Assembly: GCF_024343575.1 (NCBI RefSeq)
Contig: NZ_RJUA01000011.1
Coordinates: 1-64,000 of the forward strand
Direction of reading: 5' to 3'
DNA: 64,000 bases
Source: Lacihabitans sp. LS3-19
GTDB lineage: Bacteria; Bacteroidota; Bacteroidia; Cytophagales; Spirosomataceae
How positions within the stretch are numbered: the stretch's first letter is position 1; the number at the start of each line of letters is the position of its first letter. The position numbers and the translations under genes were made by a program. Shown one piece after another: positions 1 to 9,280 of the stretch. The notes beneath the pieces were generated by a model. It was not told the origin of the DNA and did not search any database. It saw nothing but the letters and a program-made list of their open reading frames with translations.

Positions 1-2172
1 GTTGATAATACTTTAGGACAAGAAATTGGAGAAATAGCTGAAATTGGTCATACCTATAGCTGGTCGCCATCAATTGGACTTAGTGATGCTAATATTTCTA
101 ATCCGATCGCTTTGCCTTCAATAACCACGATTTATACGGTTACAAAAACCAATATTGTGAATGGATTTACGGCAACTGCATCAATTGTTGTAGCTGTAGA
201 TACGATTATGCCATTGCCTACAATCTTGGGTAATGATACTATTAGTGTCCTTCAAAGCAATGTTCTAAGAATTGCTCAAGGAGGAGAATCATATCTTTGG
301 TCTAATGGATTAGGAACCAATGATACCGTAAGTATTTCTACGCCTGGCATTTATACCGTAACGGCAAAAAGCTTAAACGGTTGTACAGCAACGGCTACAA
401 CAGAAGTTATTGAAGTAAGATTTGGTTCCATTGGAGATTTAGTTTGGGCAGACTACAATAACAATGGCGTGCAGGAGCTTACTGAAAGTTTTATGGATAG
501 TATTAAAGTTTACCTTTACGACGGAACTGGAACTGTGTTGTTAGATAGTACAATTTCAGATATTAATGGAAAATATCTATTTGATTCTTTGCCTTCTGGG
601 AACTACAAATTATTCTTTAAAACCCCATCTGAGGCTATGGTTTCACCTCAATATAATGGAATTGACACCTTAGATAGTGATATTAATACGTCGGGATGGA
701 CTGAAACAATTAGCATTGATGTTACTAAACCTGTCAATGATACTTTGAGAAACAATACCAAAAAAGACGCTGGATATGTTCCTTATGGCTCTATTGGCGA
801 CTATGTTTTTGAAGATAAAGACTTTTCAAATACACAAAATGCTGGGGATACCCCATTGCCAAACGTTACGGTGTACTTACTCAATGCGTCAGGTGTAATT
901 ATTGACACGACAGTTTCAGGAATTGATGGAAAATATGTATTTAACAATGTAATTAACGGCGATTACCGTCTCCAATTTGTTAAACCAGTAGGAATGAATG
1001 CTGATTTGAAAAACATTGGCTCAGATTCTGAACTCGACTCAGACGCCGATCCAATTACTGGAATCACTGATTTGTTTAATGTGAATACAACATTGACCTT
1101 AAATGACCCTCTCAGAAATCTAAATGCTATGGACGCTGGATTTAATTTTTATGATCCAAAAATTAGATTGACTAAAGATGGAGTTTTGGTAGGAACAGGC
1201 TTAGTTGGAGATAAAATCACGTACGGATTTACGGTATTGAATACTGGAAATATCACGTTAAGCAATGTTTTCATTGAAGACACTTTGATTTCTAACAGTC
1301 CAATCAGTGTTTCACCAAACGTGTTGGCACCAAACCAAACTGGATTTGCAATAGCACATTATACCTTACTAGCTGCCGATATTGAAAGAGGCTATGTTGC
1401 AAACTCAGCCTTGGTATTCGGTACTGACCCAATAGGTGTAACTGTAACCGATACATCTGACAATGTGAATCCTTACGAGCCTGGGCCAAGTGATACGACA
1501 ATAGTCAATATTCCGAAAATTGATATTGCTCTCGTTGGAAATTCAGACGGCGGTTGTGAACGCCAACTAGATGAAATTGTTACGTTCCAAGTTATTGCCT
1601 ACAGACAAGACACCCTTTCAGGAACAGCTTTACTATCTATCAAAGACAGCTTGGGAGCAAATTTTCAATATATCTCTGCTGATGTGACAGGTGGTTCTTA
1701 TGATTCAAATACCAATATTTGGTCAAACATAAGTTTGAATTTCAACGAAACTGACACGCTGACCATAAAAGCAAGAATACTGACCAATATGGGCGGTTAT
1801 CTTTCACACTCAGCATGGCTAATTAGTTCAAATTATAACGATGTGGATTCTTTTGCTGGGGACAAAAACGTTACGGAAGATGACTATTCAAATGTATTTG
1901 TTTCTGTGCCAATAAAAATCTGTACAATAAAAAATGAAAGTGTAGACTTAACAGCTCCAAGCGGATATGGAACCTATCAATGGCAGTTAAATGGCGTAAA
2001 TATAAATGGTGCAAATAGTCAAACCTACACAGCAACCTTGCCAGGTAACTACTCAATAATCACTGACGGAAATACTTGTCAGTCAGGCAATTGTTGCCCA
2101 ATAATAATTGAAGACTCCTGCCCTTGTCCTCCGCAGATTTGTCTACCTTTTAAAATTACGAAAAGCAAATAA
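1..2172 (+). CDS. Large cell-surface protein, C-terminal part (SdrD-B domains), 5' end outside window
   Basis: The frame is open from the first base, so the gene starts upstream of the window. The visible 723 residues begin with a PKD-like module of the Bacteroidetes type (YSWSPSIGLSDANISNP). Two SdrD-B domains follow, each opening with GSIGD and closing with a DGKY or NGKY turn (about residues 140-260 and 265-385). Next comes a DUF11-like repeat domain with KDG...VGDKITYGFTVLNTGN, and then an Ig-like YQWQLNGVNINGA segment. The last 25 residues are Cys-rich (NCCP, CPCPPQIC) and end in a basic KITKSK tail. SdrD-B proteins are secreted and surface-exposed; the Cys-rich basic tail may be a sorting or anchoring signal, which is inference. 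A hairpin terminator follows. Binding target and function are not recognisable. Confidence 0.9.
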   Translation, partial: VDNTLGQEIGEIAEIGHTYSWSPSIGLSDANISNPIALPSITTIYTVTKTNIVNGFTATASIVVAVDTIMPLPTILGNDTISVLQSNVLRIAQGGESYLWSNGLGTNDTVSISTPGIYTVTAKSLNGCTATATTEVIEVRFGSIGDLVWADYNNNGVQELTESFMDSIKVYLYDGTGTVLLDSTISDINGKYLFDSLPSGNYKLFFKTPSEAMVSPQYNGIDTLDSDINTSGWTETISIDVTKPVNDTLRNNTKKDAGYVPYGSIGDYVFEDKDFSNTQNAGDTPLPNVTVYLLNASGVIIDTTVSGIDGKYVFNNVINGDYRLQFVKPVGMNADLKNIGSDSELDSDADPITGITDLFNVNTTLTLNDPLRNLNAMDAGFNFYDPKIRLTKDGVLVGTGLVGDKITYGFTVLNTGNITLSNVFIEDTLISNSPISVSPNVLAPNQTGFAIAHYTLLAADIERGYVANSALVFGTDPIGVTVTDTSDNVNPYEPGPSDTTIVNIPKIDIALVGNSDGGCERQLDEIVTFQVIAYRQDTLSGTALLSIKDSLGANFQYISADVTGGSYDSNTNIWSNISLNFNETDTLTIKARILTNMGGYLSHSAWLISSNYNDVDSFAGDKNVTEDDYSNVFVSVPIKICTIKNESVDLTAPSGYGTYQWQLNGVNINGANSQTYTATLPGNYSIITDGNTCQSGNCCPIIIEDSCPCPPQICLPFKITKSK

Positions 2173-2191
2173 ACCTATCCTCTATACCAAT

Positions 2192-2227
2192 GGCTAGTCT
2201 GTAGAAATGCAGATTAGTCATTTTTTT
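2192..2227 (+). terminator. Rho-independent terminator of the SdrD-B surface protein gene
   Basis: A 10-bp stem (GGCTAGTCTG with CAGATTAGTC, two G-T wobbles) encloses an 8-base loop and is followed directly by an A and seven T. It lies 20 bases after the stop codon of the surface-protein gene. Confidence 0.8.
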
Positions 2228-2397
2228 ATTCCAAAAAAAGTTTAAATAAAAATCCAGTATAGATTCTCTAAAAATAATTTTTCAATATTAGAGAACAAGT
2301 GATTTTTACTACCAGTTTTTCATTTCAACATCCAAAAAACTTCATTTTTCACGAACGGAACAATCCAGATTTGAATTAACCAATATTCAAACTTCCA

Positions 2398-3744
2398 TTA
2401 TTTCAATTTTAAATACTGCTTAAAGTATAAAATTGGATAGATAAAAAAGATAATTAATGCAGAATGAAGATAAATGGAAAGTGTATTTACCAATAATTCT
2501 ATTTTGCCAGAAAGTTCAATTTTTGGCACTAAATATAGCGATACAATAGGCAAAAGAAGGATTAGAAATGCCAAAAGAAAACGATAAAAAGTATTAGATT
2601 TCAAAGCAATAAACAATCCTATACCTGAAAAAACAGGCAAAACTATTTGAGATAAAGTTAGACCTAATTTTAAATCCTTTTCTATACTTGGGATATTTTT
2701 TACATTTAGAAAAAAACAAACTGCAGCATAAGCAAAAAGTATGATGGAAACCAAACCCACAAGTCGGCGGTAAGTAAACTTATAATTGATAATTTTTTTA
2801 GAAATTGAAAAAGGGATTGTTAAAGTTATCAGCAAAGCCACAAAATCTAAAAAAGGAATAAAAAACAATGTATAAAGCCAGTTTGAATGCCCACATTTGT
2901 TATAAAAATAGAGCGTTATGTATTTTCTAAAATAAATGCTGGAAATAGCCAAAAAGCTAAAAAAACCAAAACCATTAAGCACGAGACCCACTTTATTTGT
3001 AAATACAGGTATCGAATTATTCCCAACCATAGTGATTAATATTGAACCCACCATCCAATAAATCAGAGTTTTAAAAACGATAACATTTAAAGTCAAAGTG
3101 CCTTTTTTTATAGGTAATTCCACATCAAACCGCCAAGATTTATAGGCAAAAAACTGGTGATTGACCTCATAAAATAAAATAACTACTGCAGCCCAAAAAA
3201 TGGTTTTAATTAAAGCCAAACCAAGGTCTATATAAATATTTTGTCCAGCGTTCAGTTCAAGCACGCCGCTGTTAAAAAATGCCCGAAAAATCGATAAATT
3301 TCCTGTAAAACCATTCGCTATTTCTAGATTTACCAAAGGCAAAATACCCATTATAGCAGGCAGAAAAATAAGTTTTGGAGCTTTTTTTATAAAAATATAA
3401 ATCAAAAAAGGCAAAAAATTCAAAACGCAATTCAATATTAAATTATCGTAATCTAATCTAAAAATTGGTTTACCTAAGAAAAAACTAATTGAAGTGAAAC
3501 CTATTGTTATTAACCATAAAAATGCTATCTGTACTTTATTGGTTAGGGTATTTCTAAAAATATACCAGAAAACAGTCCATTCGAAAACATTAAAAATGGC
3601 GTTAAACATGCCGCTCTTTTGAATATCCCAAAGTGCAACATTCAGAGTATTATATAAATATTCGAACAAGATGTTTTTAAAAAACACCAGTATTATAAGA
3701 AATACAAAGGTTTTGTTATTTATAAAATTCCGTTTTGAAGCCAT
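2398..3744 (-). CDS. Polytopic membrane protein of unknown function
   Basis: 448 residues with roughly eleven hydrophobic segments spread over the whole length and short charged loops, so an integral inner-membrane protein. I recognise no family motif. It follows lacI on the same strand after 27 bases. That gap contains a perfect TATATTTG -7 element (3764-3771 read on the minus strand), so it may have its own promoter in addition to readthrough from lacI. A transporter or a sensing/biogenesis role in the adjacent pectin block is possible but nothing in the sequence shows it. Confidence 0.75.
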   Translation of the reverse strand: MASKRNFINNKTFVFLIILVFFKNILFEYLYNTLNVALWDIQKSGMFNAIFNVFEWTVFWYIFRNTLTNKVQIAFLWLITIGFTSISFFLGKPIFRLDYDNLILNCVLNFLPFLIYIFIKKAPKLIFLPAIMGILPLVNLEIANGFTGNLSIFRAFFNSGVLELNAGQNIYIDLGLALIKTIFWAAVVILFYEVNHQFFAYKSWRFDVELPIKKGTLTLNVIVFKTLIYWMVGSILITMVGNNSIPVFTNKVGLVLNGFGFFSFLAISSIYFRKYITLYFYNKCGHSNWLYTLFFIPFLDFVALLITLTIPFSISKKIINYKFTYRRLVGLVSIILFAYAAVCFFLNVKNIPSIEKDLKLGLTLSQIVLPVFSGIGLFIALKSNTFYRFLLAFLILLLPIVSLYLVPKIELSGKIELLVNTLSIYLHSALIIFFIYPILYFKQYLKLK

Positions 3745-3771
3745 AGTTAGGTCTATATTGTGGCAAATATA

Positions 3772-4773
3772 CTAGCTTATTTTTAAATAAGTTTCGAGTA
3801 CAATTTTTTCGTATTCTTGATTTTTTTTCTTGCTTTCCAATTTATCCAACAAGATTTTGGCAGCTTGCATCCCCATTTCATAAGCTGGCTGAACAACCGT
3901 TGAAAGCTGCGGCCTAAAAAGATGGGAAACATTCAAGTTTGTAAATCCAAAAAACATCATGTCATTTATTTTATTCTCATATCGTTTTTGCAAAACCTCA
4001 TAGCAGTTTAATGCCAGCCTATCGCTACATATAAAAAAAGCATCTGGATTTTGACTATCTATCAGGTTATCAATAGCTAAAAAAGCTTCTTCAGGATCAA
4101 ATCCACAGTATTTCACTAAGGACTCGTCAAAAACAATCCCATGAGTTTCCAAAGCTTTACGATATCCTTCCAATCGCTCTTGGCTTATAGAAAGCGACTG
4201 CGGACTTGTGATATGGGCTATTCTCTTTTTACCTTGTTTTATCAAATATTCTGTGGCATTAAAGGCCCCAGCCACATTATTTGCCACTACTTTATGAAAA
4301 CTTTCATTCTCTGGTACCCTGTCAAAAAACACAACAGAAAAATCATTTTCACTGTATTCCAATATATGGTTGATATCTTTACTCGTACCCGAAAGCGAAA
4401 TCAAAACACCGTCCACCTTCCTTGCAAACAGATGCCTAAAATTTTCCTTTTCCCGCTCCAAAGATTCATGACTTTGACAAATCACCACGTGGTATCCCCT
4501 ACTGTAAGCTTCATCTTCTATCCCGTTTATGGCCTGGGAAAAGAAATTATTGGCAATTTCAGGCACAATTACACCAATGGCTTTTGTCTTATTATCTTTT
4601 AAACTTAAAGCTATCGGATTTGGCACATATCGAACTTTTTTCGCATATTCCGCTACCTTTTTCTTGGTATTTTCGTTGATTTCGTAACTGTCACGAAGTG
4701 CCCTAGATACTGTGGAAGTAGATAAGTTTAGGGCTTTTGCAATATCTTTTAATGTAACAGTCTCCAATTTCAA
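3772..4773 (-). CDS. LacI-family transcriptional regulator
   Basis: 333 residues, the normal length for the family. The N-terminal helix-turn-helix is clear (VTLKDIAKALNLSTSTVSRAL, residues 6-26) with the hinge-helix region NPIALSLKDNKTKAIGVIVP, followed by a periplasmic-binding-protein-like effector domain (FFSQAINGIEDEAYSRGY, DGVLISLS, FFDRVPE, AFFICSDRLALNCYEVL). It is divergent from kduD, and a perfect LacI-family operator lies between the two genes, so it probably controls kduD/kduI and itself, inducible by a pectin-derived sugar acid. The effector is inferred from context only. The first Met with this reading is 6 residues before the HTH, as usual. Confidence 0.95.
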   Translation of the reverse strand: MKLETVTLKDIAKALNLSTSTVSRALRDSYEINENTKKKVAEYAKKVRYVPNPIALSLKDNKTKAIGVIVPEIANNFFSQAINGIEDEAYSRGYHVVICQSHESLEREKENFRHLFARKVDGVLISLSGTSKDINHILEYSENDFSVVFFDRVPENESFHKVVANNVAGAFNATEYLIKQGKKRIAHITSPQSLSISQERLEGYRKALETHGIVFDESLVKYCGFDPEEAFLAIDNLIDSQNPDAFFICSDRLALNCYEVLQKRYENKINDMMFFGFTNLNVSHLFRPQLSTVVQPAYEMGMQAAKILLDKLESKKKNQEYEKIVLETYLKIS

Positions 4774-4896
4774 TTCTAAGATTTAGGTTTATTCAAAACA
4801 CAATATAGCCTATTTTCATCAATTTATACAATTCTATATTTTCAAAATTTACACAATTTCCCGTTTTTTGAAAATTCTTCATATACAAAAGTTCTT

Positions 4897-4910
4897 TGGA
4901 AACGATTGCA
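4897..4910. promoter_or_regulatory. LacI-family operator between lacI and kduD
   Basis: TGGAAACGATTGCA matches the family consensus TGnAAnCGnTTnCA at every fixed position. It is centred about 130 bases upstream of the lacI start and 78 bases upstream of the kduD start, a good place to control both divergent promoters. I found no second copy elsewhere in the window. Confidence 0.75.
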
Positions 4911-4981
4911 TAAATTATTTAAAACCATTGTTTGTATTCAAGCCAAATCGGTGGTAATCTTACAAAATTATTGTTTTTTTT

Positions 4982-5743
4982 ATGATTAATATAAATTTGG
5001 AAGGCAAGCTTGCCTTAGTGACAGGTTGTAACAGAGGTATCGGAAAAGCCATGGCTGAAGGATTAGCCGAAGCAGGTGCCGACATCATTGGCGTCTCTGG
5101 CAGCATGAAAGCCGAGGGTAGCGATATTCAAAAATCTGTTGAAGCACTTGGACGGAAATTTTATCCCTATCAGGCCGACTTTGCTGACAGAAAATCTATT
5201 TATACTTTTCTTGAAAAAGCAAAAGCCGATCATCCAAAAATTGACATTTTGATAAACAATGCAGGTACTATTTTAAGAGCTCCGGCTGCCGAACATTCTG
5301 ACGAGTATTGGGACAAAGTGATTGCCATTAACCTTGATGCTCAATTTATTATTACCAGAGAAATCGGAAAATCTATGATAGAAAACGGCAGTGGAAAAGT
5401 TATTTTCACGGCTTCACTTTTAACTTTCCAAGGCGGAATAAACGTACCAGGCTATGCCGCTAGCAAAGGTGCCATTGGTAGCTTAGTAAAAGCTTTTGCC
5501 AACGAATGGGCTTCAAAAAATATCAACGTAAACGGAATAGCTCCCGGCTATATCGCAACTGACAATACCGAAGCTTTACGTAACGACCCGGAAAGAAGTG
5601 CATCTATTTTAGGTAGAATTCCGTCAGGTAGATGGGGGGAGCCCGAGGATTTTAAAGGCCCAGCAGTATTTTTATCATCAGAAATGTCAAGCTATGTTCA
5701 AGGTACTATTTTGACTGTTGATGGTGGCTGGATGGGAAGGTGA
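4982..5743 (+). CDS. kduD: 2-dehydro-3-deoxy-D-gluconate 5-dehydrogenase KduD
   Basis: A short-chain dehydrogenase/reductase of 253 residues. KduD reduces 3-deoxy-D-glycero-2,5-hexodiulosonate to 2-keto-3-deoxygluconate in the cytoplasm, the step after KduI in breakdown of unsaturated uronates from pectin. Visible features: the Rossmann motif TGCNRGIGKA (about residues 14-23), NNAG, a catalytic Ser in TASLLTFQGG, and YAASK with Tyr158 and Lys162. The C-terminal part (RNDPERSASILGRIPSGRWG and VQGTILTVDGGWMGR) is typical of KduD within the superfamily. It is followed by kduI after an intergenic region rich in palindromes, and preceded by a LacI operator. The ATG comes directly after a T-rich leader with no clear Shine-Dalgarno sequence, common in Bacteroidetes. 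Confidence 0.95.
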   Translation: MININLEGKLALVTGCNRGIGKAMAEGLAEAGADIIGVSGSMKAEGSDIQKSVEALGRKFYPYQADFADRKSIYTFLEKAKADHPKIDILINNAGTILRAPAAEHSDEYWDKVIAINLDAQFIITREIGKSMIENGSGKVIFTASLLTFQGGINVPGYAASKGAIGSLVKAFANEWASKNINVNGIAPGYIATDNTEALRNDPERSASILGRIPSGRWGEPEDFKGPAVFLSSEMSSYVQGTILTVDGGWMGR

Positions 5744-5771
5744 GTTTAATTTGTTAATTGGTTAATTAGTA

Positions 5772-5818
5772 TCCCGATAGCTATCGGGAGGTTATTAGTA
5801 TCCCGATAGCTATCGGGA
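5772..5818. repeat. Two copies of an 18-bp perfect palindrome (TCCCGATAGCTATCGGGA)
   Basis: The palindrome occurs at 5772-5789 and 5801-5818, each preceded by TTAGTA. The same core occurs as a highly iterated intergenic palindrome in many Bacteroidetes genomes (from general knowledge, not checked here). It lies between kduD and kduI and could fold into strong hairpins that affect kduI expression or mRNA stability; that is inference. Confidence 0.85.
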
Positions 5819-5892
5819 GTTTATTAGTATATTAGTTATTGGATTTTTTTTATCTAATAAAAGAGATTGTAAGCATAATTTATTAATCGAAA

Positions 5893-6012
5893 ATGTTTAA
5901 TGACCATACTAATGCAGTAGAAATTTCAAAAAAACCAATTCAAAAATTAAAGAAATTATCAAGTATATTTTTAGACTTTCAAGAATTAAAACATCAAAAA
6001 TTAACAAATTAA
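5893..6012 (+). CDS. Possible 39-residue small ORF between kduD and kduI
   Basis: An ATG-started frame of 39 lysine-rich residues (begins MFNDHTNAVEISKKPIQK) fills part of the 296-base kduD-kduI gap. It has no recognisable domain or clear ribosome binding site and may be chance or a remnant. The rest of the gap holds the two palindromes and a run of AATTAACAAATT-like short repeats just before kduI. Confidence 0.2.
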   Translation: MFNDHTNAVEISKKPIQKLKKLSSIFLDFQELKHQKLTN

Positions 6013-6039
6013 TAATTAGCAAATTAACAAATTAAATAT

Positions 6040-6870
6040 ATGATTTCAAGATATGAAAGTAGTCCACGTGAAGTGGAAAGAATGAATACAGCAGAGCTTA
6101 GGGAGAATTTCTTGGTTGAAAGCCTTTTTGTAACTGACCAAATAAACCTTACCTACACCCACTATGACAGATTGGTTTTGGGAGGAGCAAAACCTGTAAA
6201 TAGTTCTTTGAAATTAGGAACTTATGACGCTCTAAAAAGTGAGTATTTCCTTGAAAGACGTGAAATAGGTATCATAAATGTTGCTGGGGCAGGAAAAGTT
6301 GTGGCCGATGGTGAAACTTACGAAGTGGAAAAATTAAGCTGCGTTTATCTTGGAAAAGGCACCAAAGAAGTAATATTTTCTTCGGATGATGCTCAAAATC
6401 CTGCCTGTTTTTTCTTACTTTCCTCACCGGCACATCACACTTTTGAAAACAAAATATTTACCAAAGAAGATGCCTCTCCTGTTACACTTGGAGCACCTGA
6501 AACTTCAAATCACCGTACGATTTACAAATACATTCACAATGACGGCATAATGTCATGCCAGTTGGTGATGGGATTGACCGTTTTGAAAACTGGAAGCATC
6601 TGGAATACCATGCCTCCTCACGTACACGACCGTAGAAGTGAGGTGTATTGCTACTTTGATGTTCCTGAAAACCAAGGTATGATGCACTTTATGGGCAAAC
6701 CTGACGAAACACGCCACATGTGGGTGCAAAATCACCAAGCCATTATATCTCCTCCATGGAGCATCCATGCTGGTGGTGGATCAGCCAATTACTCGTTTAT
6801 TTGGGGTATGGCAGGCGAAAACAAGGACTTTACCGATATGGATTTTGTGAACTTAAACTTGTTGAGATAA
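6040..6870 (+). CDS. kduI: 5-dehydro-4-deoxy-D-glucuronate isomerase KduI
   Basis: 276 residues, close to the 278 of the E. coli enzyme. KduI isomerises 5-keto-4-deoxyuronate, released from unsaturated galacturonate, to the substrate of KduD. The N-terminus (RYESSPREVERMNTAELRENF) is characteristic. The cupin metal site is intact: PPHVHDRRSEVYCYF gives His194, His196 and Glu201, and PPWSIHAGGG gives His243, matching the E. coli zinc ligands with a two-residue offset. It follows kduD in the same direction and precedes the CE12-GH28 pectinase, so the three form one pectin catabolic block, probably under the LacI regulator. Confidence 0.97.
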   Translation: MISRYESSPREVERMNTAELRENFLVESLFVTDQINLTYTHYDRLVLGGAKPVNSSLKLGTYDALKSEYFLERREIGIINVAGAGKVVADGETYEVEKLSCVYLGKGTKEVIFSSDDAQNPACFFLLSSPAHHTFENKIFTKEDASPVTLGAPETSNHRTIYKYIHNDGIMSCQLVMGLTVLKTGSIWNTMPPHVHDRRSEVYCYFDVPENQGMMHFMGKPDETRHMWVQNHQAIISPPWSIHAGGGSANYSFIWGMAGENKDFTDMDFVNLNLLR

Positions 6871-6901
6871 TTACAACAAAACCAATTATTAAAAACTCAT
6901 T

Positions 6902-6940
6902 TTCTCCCCTCTCCTGTAGGGAGGGGTTGGGAGTAAGGTT
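6902..6940. repeat. Bacteroidetes intergenic repeat (CCCCTCTCCTGTAGGGAGGGG type)
   Basis: TCTCCCCTCTCCTGTAGGGAGGGG forms a hairpin (CCCCTC-CCTGTAGG-GAGGGG) followed by TTGGGAGTAAGGTT. This is the common element that, when read through, encodes the peptide FSPLSCREGLGVRF. It fills most of the gap between kduI and the pectinase gene and lies immediately before the latter's ATG. Confidence 0.75.
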
Positions 6941-6943
6941 CTT

Positions 6944-9280
6944 ATGAAAAAATACATCTTCTTTTTTAGCATTTTAGCTTTTGGTTTTACTACCAAAACC
7001 AGCGGGCCAAGAATTCACTTAATTGGAGATAGTACCATGGCCAACAAAAACCCATACGATGCTCCTGAAACTGGCTGGGGACAGGTATTCAATGAGTTTT
7101 TCACGGATGAAGTGCAGATTTTCAACTATGCCCTAAATGGTAGAAGCACCAAAAGTTTTAGAGAGCAAGGTCATTGGAAAAGAGTCTTAGAAAACCTCCA
7201 AACTGGAGACTACGTTTTCATACAGTTTGGCCACAATGACCAAAAAGAATCTGACAGCACCCGATATGCTGCACCTCAGACAGATTACAGAAAAAACCTC
7301 CAGAGATATATAGATGAAACCAAGTCCAAGGGTGGAATTCCGCTTTTGCTGACGCCAGTAATGCGAAGAAAGTTTGACGAAAACGGAGCTTTTGTAGACC
7401 AACATGGCGAATATCCAAAAGTTGTAAAAGAACTTGCAAAACTAAACAGTGTGGATATTATTGATTTGCACGCCTTGAGCCAAACTATTATTGAAAATCA
7501 CGGATTTGAAGCTTCAAAAGAACTATTTATGATTTTTGATGGAGGCATATATCCAAAATTTAAAGAGCCTAAAGAAGATAATACGCACTTCTCTCCATAT
7601 GGGGCAAGAGTAATGGCGGCGGCTGTAGCCAAAGACCTGATAGATCAAGCTTTACCATTGAGAAATTGGCTTAAAAAATCTGTTTTCCCTCAAACATTCC
7701 AATACCAATTACCACAGATTATTGTTCCTCAATTTAAAAAAGACACATTCAATATCGCAAATTATGGTGCAAAAGGCGATGCTAAAACTCTTAATTCCGT
7801 GGTTATAAATCAAGTAATTACCCTAGCCAATGAACAAGGAGGCGGAACGGTTTTGATACCAAAAGGCCTTTGGCTAACTGGCCCAATAATCCTTAAAAGT
7901 AATATAAACTTACACTTGGCAGAAGGTGCATTGTTACAATTCAGCGAAAATAGAGCCGACTATCCTGTGGTAGAAACCACTTGGGAGGGAAACACAGCTT
8001 ACCGTTGCCAAGCTCCAATTTCGGGAAAAAACCTTAAAAACATAGCTCTCACCGGAAAAGGAACCATGGACGGTGCTGGACAAGTTTGGAAACAAGTCAA
8101 AAAGTCAAAGCTGACAGATTCGCAATGGAAAACTTTATTAAAATCTGGCGGAGTATTGAATGACAAAAAAGACACTTGGTATCCTTCAGAAGCTTCGAAA
8201 TATGGCAACGAAAACACGGAATGGACCAACAAAAAAGTAGAAGGTAAAACCTTGGCAGATTATGAAAAAATAAGGGATTTTTTGAGACCCAACATGGTTA
8301 GCCTTACCGAATGTCAAAATGTTTTGTTGGATGGCATCACATTCCTTAATTCGCCCGCATGGACGCTCCACCCACTATTATGCAACAACCTAACTATCAG
8401 AAACGTAAACGTAAAAAACCCGTGGTTTGGGCAAAATAATGATGCATTAGACATAGAATCTTGCAGCAATGGAATAGTGGAAAATTGCACTTTCGACACA
8501 GGCGACGACGCCATTTGTATAAAATCAGGGAAAGATGAGGAAGGCAGGAAAAGAGGTAAACCTACAGAGAATTTCATTATTCAAAACAACACGGTTTTTC
8601 ATGGACACGGTGGCTTTGTGATAGGCTCCGAAATGTCAGGTGGAGTTAAAAATCTTTACGTAAACAATTGCAATTTCTTGGGCACAGACATTGGCCTGAG
8701 GTTTAAAACCAAAAGAGATCGTGGCGGTGTAGTTGAGAAAATATACATTTCAGATATTCAAATGAACAATATTTCTGGCGAAGCGGTGCTTTTTGACATG
8801 TATTATGAAGCCAAAGACCCCGTACCAATGGAAGGTGAAGAACAAGCAATGCCCATAATAAATGCTATGCCGCTGAATGATGGAACGCCGTCATTCAAGG
8901 ATTTTTACATTGAAAATGTATATTGTAAAGGAGCTGAAACGGCAATTATGCTTAGAGGTTTACCTGAGCTAAACATCAAAAACATCAGTATTAAAAACTC
9001 CAATTTCACCTCAAACAAAGGCTTAGTTTTTATAGAAGCTGAAAATATTACCCTAGAAAATATCGGTTTGTATACTCAAAACAAATTGGTTGGACAGATT
9101 CAGAATAGTAAGAATGTAACGATTAGTAATTTGTCTTTCTCTAATCAAGTCGAAACGATTTTGGAAATCAATGGCGATAGAAACAAAAACTTGCGACTTG
9201 TAAATTCAAAAATTTCAGATGCCAAAACCACAGCTATTTTCAAAAGTGGAGCTTCTAAGAAAGATTTAAAATTGAAGTAG
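6944..9280 (+). CDS. CE12 acetylesterase - GH28 polygalacturonase fusion, secreted
   Basis: 778 residues with an N-terminal signal sequence. Residues about 22-235 are an SGNH hydrolase of the rhamnogalacturonan/pectin acetylesterase type: GDST with Ser30 as nucleophile, GRSTKSF, FIQFGHND, and DNTHFSPYG with the catalytic Asp and His near 212-215. Residues about 260-770 are a GH28 right-handed beta-helix: NNDALD (about 498), the catalytic pair GDDAI (about 518), GHGG (about 553) and RFKTK (about 585), corresponding to the NTD, DD, GHG and RIK motifs of the family. One chain could thus remove acetyl groups from pectin and hydrolyse galacturonosyl linkages. It is last in the kdu block and a weak terminator follows. 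Whether it acts in the periplasm or outside is not shown. Confidence 0.93.
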   Translation: MKKYIFFFSILAFGFTTKTSGPRIHLIGDSTMANKNPYDAPETGWGQVFNEFFTDEVQIFNYALNGRSTKSFREQGHWKRVLENLQTGDYVFIQFGHNDQKESDSTRYAAPQTDYRKNLQRYIDETKSKGGIPLLLTPVMRRKFDENGAFVDQHGEYPKVVKELAKLNSVDIIDLHALSQTIIENHGFEASKELFMIFDGGIYPKFKEPKEDNTHFSPYGARVMAAAVAKDLIDQALPLRNWLKKSVFPQTFQYQLPQIIVPQFKKDTFNIANYGAKGDAKTLNSVVINQVITLANEQGGGTVLIPKGLWLTGPIILKSNINLHLAEGALLQFSENRADYPVVETTWEGNTAYRCQAPISGKNLKNIALTGKGTMDGAGQVWKQVKKSKLTDSQWKTLLKSGGVLNDKKDTWYPSEASKYGNENTEWTNKKVEGKTLADYEKIRDFLRPNMVSLTECQNVLLDGITFLNSPAWTLHPLLCNNLTIRNVNVKNPWFGQNNDALDIESCSNGIVENCTFDTGDDAICIKSGKDEEGRKRGKPTENFIIQNNTVFHGHGGFVIGSEMSGGVKNLYVNNCNFLGTDIGLRFKTKRDRGGVVEKIYISDIQMNNISGEAVLFDMYYEAKDPVPMEGEEQAMPIINAMPLNDGTPSFKDFYIENVYCKGAETAIMLRGLPELNIKNISIKNSNFTSNKGLVFIEAENITLENIGLYTQNKLVGQIQNSKNVTISNLSFSNQVETILEINGDRNKNLRLVNSKISDAKTTAIFKSGASKKDLKLK

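Noticed and set aside
4141-4602. A 153-codon open frame on the plus strand
   Set aside because: It lies entirely antisense within the LacI gene and has no domain or codon pattern of a real protein.
6720-6947. A 75-codon frame ending in FSPLSCREGLGVRFL
   Set aside because: It overlaps kduI in another frame and reads through the common intergenic repeat; the peptide ending is an artefact of that repeat.
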